From contig NZ_ATLO01000051.1 in NCBI RefSeq assembly GCF_000416235.1, positions 248,001 through 312,000 on the forward strand: 64,000 nucleotides of DNA. Reading direction: 5' to 3'. A program made the position numbers and the translations under genes. Origin of the DNA: Pseudomonas sp. CFII64 (lineage in GTDB: Bacteria; Pseudomonadota; Gammaproteobacteria; Pseudomonadales; Pseudomonadaceae). A model generated the notes under the pieces. The model was not told the DNA's origin. It did no database searches and saw only the letters and a list, made by a program, of their open reading frames with translations. Position 1 is the first letter of the stretch; the number at the start of each line of letters is the position of its first letter. Of this stretch, positions 63,063-64,000 are shown piece by piece.

Positions 63063-63289
63063 AAAGGGCTCGTTGATCAGGTAATTCGGACGTCTATTTA
63101 GCCACAGCGCCCGGAGTGCGTAGCGTTACAGAGACCGGCAGAGTGAGCCATACACTTTGAGACGCTTCATGTTCGCTTTCCTCACCCGCTCCATCAGCAA
63201 CTCACTGTAGATCGACATGTGCACTGAAGGGGCATGGCTCCAGAAGCAGCAGGTATCGTCGAGGAAATGCATGGTAATGGGTTTGACCC

Positions 63290-63308
63290 TATCCCCCCAG
63301 GGGGGATA
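63290..63308. promoter_or_regulatory. RcnR/CsoR-type operator, perfect 19-bp palindrome
   Basis: TATCCCCCCAGGGGGGATA is a perfect palindrome with paired C- and G-tracts around a central A, the hallmark of sites bound by RcnR/CsoR-type tetrameric repressors. It lies 39 bp before the repressor gene start. Confidence 0.8.
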
Positions 63309-63347
63309 TAGTGGCGATCTGAATCATTCAGGCCAGAGGCCCAAATC

Positions 63348-63641
63348 ATGAGTGAGCACGACCACCCCCATGGCCACACGCACTTGTCCCATGAGGCGAT
63401 TATCAAGCGCCTGAAGCGGGCAGACGGGCATTTGCGCGGCATCATTGCCATGATTGAAGAAGGCCGCGAGTGTGTCGATATCGCTCAGCAGCTTCACGCA
63501 GTCGAGAAAGCGGTATGCCAAGCCAAACGCACGTTGATTCAGGATCACATCGATCACTGCCTTGAAGACACGGTAGGTTCACTCGCAAAAGGCGAGCGGG
63601 CACCGCTGGAAGCTTTCAAGCAAATCACCAAATACCTGTAG
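63348..63641 (+). CDS. rcnR: RcnR-like metal-sensing repressor (CsoR/RcnR family)
   Basis: All-helical repressor of 97 residues. It has an N-terminal His-rich sequence (MSEHDHPHGHTHLSHEAIIK), the Cys at about 43 (EEGRECVDIAQQLHAVEKAV) and His at about 67 (IQDHIDHCLED), the metal-ligand positions of RcnR. Nickel or cobalt binding should release it from the 19-bp palindrome upstream and allow the efflux gene that follows after 7 bp to be expressed. Confidence 0.88.
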   Translation: MSEHDHPHGHTHLSHEAIIKRLKRADGHLRGIIAMIEEGRECVDIAQQLHAVEKAVCQAKRTLIQDHIDHCLEDTVGSLAKGERAPLEAFKQITKYL

Positions 63642-63648
63642 GTCTGGC

Positions 63649-64000
63649 ATGCCGAACTTTGTCGAGCTGTTGCAGCAAGGTGGTTCGCACGCCTGGCTGT
63701 ATTTCCCCAGTGCCATCTTGCTGGGAGCGTTGCATGGGCTGGAGCCGGGGCACTCCAAAACCATGATGGCGGCCTTTATTGTGGCCATCCGGGGTTCCGT
63801 CAAGCAGGCAGTGCTATTGGGACTCGCAGCTACGCTGTCGCACACCGCTGTTGTCTGGTTGGTGGCCATTGGTGGGATGTATCTGGGCCAGGGTCTGGAT
63901 GCGGAAACTACAGAGCCTTACTTCCAGCTCGCATCTGCTGCGCTGATCATTGCCATTGCGCTCCGGATGCTGTGGCGCTCGTGGCGTGGTGAGCAGCTGT
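63649..64000 (+). CDS. rcnA: Nickel/cobalt efflux protein RcnA-like, cut by right edge
   Basis: The first 117 codons of an inner-membrane metal exporter. LLGALHGLEPGHSKTMMAAF (about 24-43) with the HG-x3-GHS motif and LLGLAATLSHTAVVWLVAIG with a second conserved His identify the NicO/RcnA family. Starts 7 bp after the repressor stop. The His-rich loop expected later is beyond the window. Confidence 0.9.
   Translation, partial: MPNFVELLQQGGSHAWLYFPSAILLGALHGLEPGHSKTMMAAFIVAIRGSVKQAVLLGLAATLSHTAVVWLVAIGGMYLGQGLDAETTEPYFQLASAALIIAIALRMLWRSWRGEQL

Noticed and set aside
1-64000. CRISPR arrays, insertion sequences, prophage genes, rRNA genes
   Set aside because: No spaced direct repeats, transposase, integrase, phage structural genes or rRNA sequence was seen.

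Overview
The window reads as chromosomal DNA of a Pseudomonas of the fluorescens type. The inference rests on uniformly GC-rich coding sequence, TonB/FecIR iron uptake, a xylose isomerase–XylFGH locus, a membrane PQQ glucose dehydrogenase, a Sia-type phospho-switch, a REP-like palindrome and many LysR regulators. No rRNA, CRISPR array, transposase or integrase is visible; there is one tRNA (Cys, GCA).

Layout. 1-9877: iron/siderophore uptake with two paralogous TonB-dependent receptors, a FecI/FecR pair, a FecB-type binding protein, a FecCD permease cut by the window edge and an MFS transporter. Both receptor genes carry the same promoter-like element at the same distance from their starts, so one ECF sigma factor probably drives both. 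9947-16567: xylose isomerase, XylFGH and XylR. 16590-21234: regulators, a PdxI-like reductase and a DMT exporter. 21457-29732: a long operon with a polyamine-type ABC transporter, an opine/hydroxyproline-oxidase-like flavoprotein set and RidA. 30160-32583: glucose dehydrogenase. 32837-35443: tRNA-Cys followed by a two-gene module that looks like a membrane-anchored DarT-type ADP-ribosyltransferase toxin with a NADAR antitoxin. 35444-43866: GlxA-type, LysR and HxlR regulators next to small enzymes, plus one hydrolase remnant. 44137-47904: three small periplasmic binding proteins around a diguanylate cyclase. 48596-53478: a five-gene envelope operon from UDP-glucose to a lipid-linked uronic acid and an ArnT-like transferase. 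53685-56667: a SiaABCD-like c-di-GMP switch with a soluble phosphatase. 56728-61911: a dipeptide-type ABC importer. 62169-64000: a DMT exporter and an RcnR/RcnA metal-efflux pair with a perfect operator.

The most interesting item is the DarT-like/NADAR pair beside the tRNA, a likely anti-phage toxin-antitoxin system whose toxin has an unusual membrane anchor and long linker. Next are the shared promoter of the two receptors, the uronic-acid variant of a lipid A modification operon, and the Sia switch with a soluble input domain.
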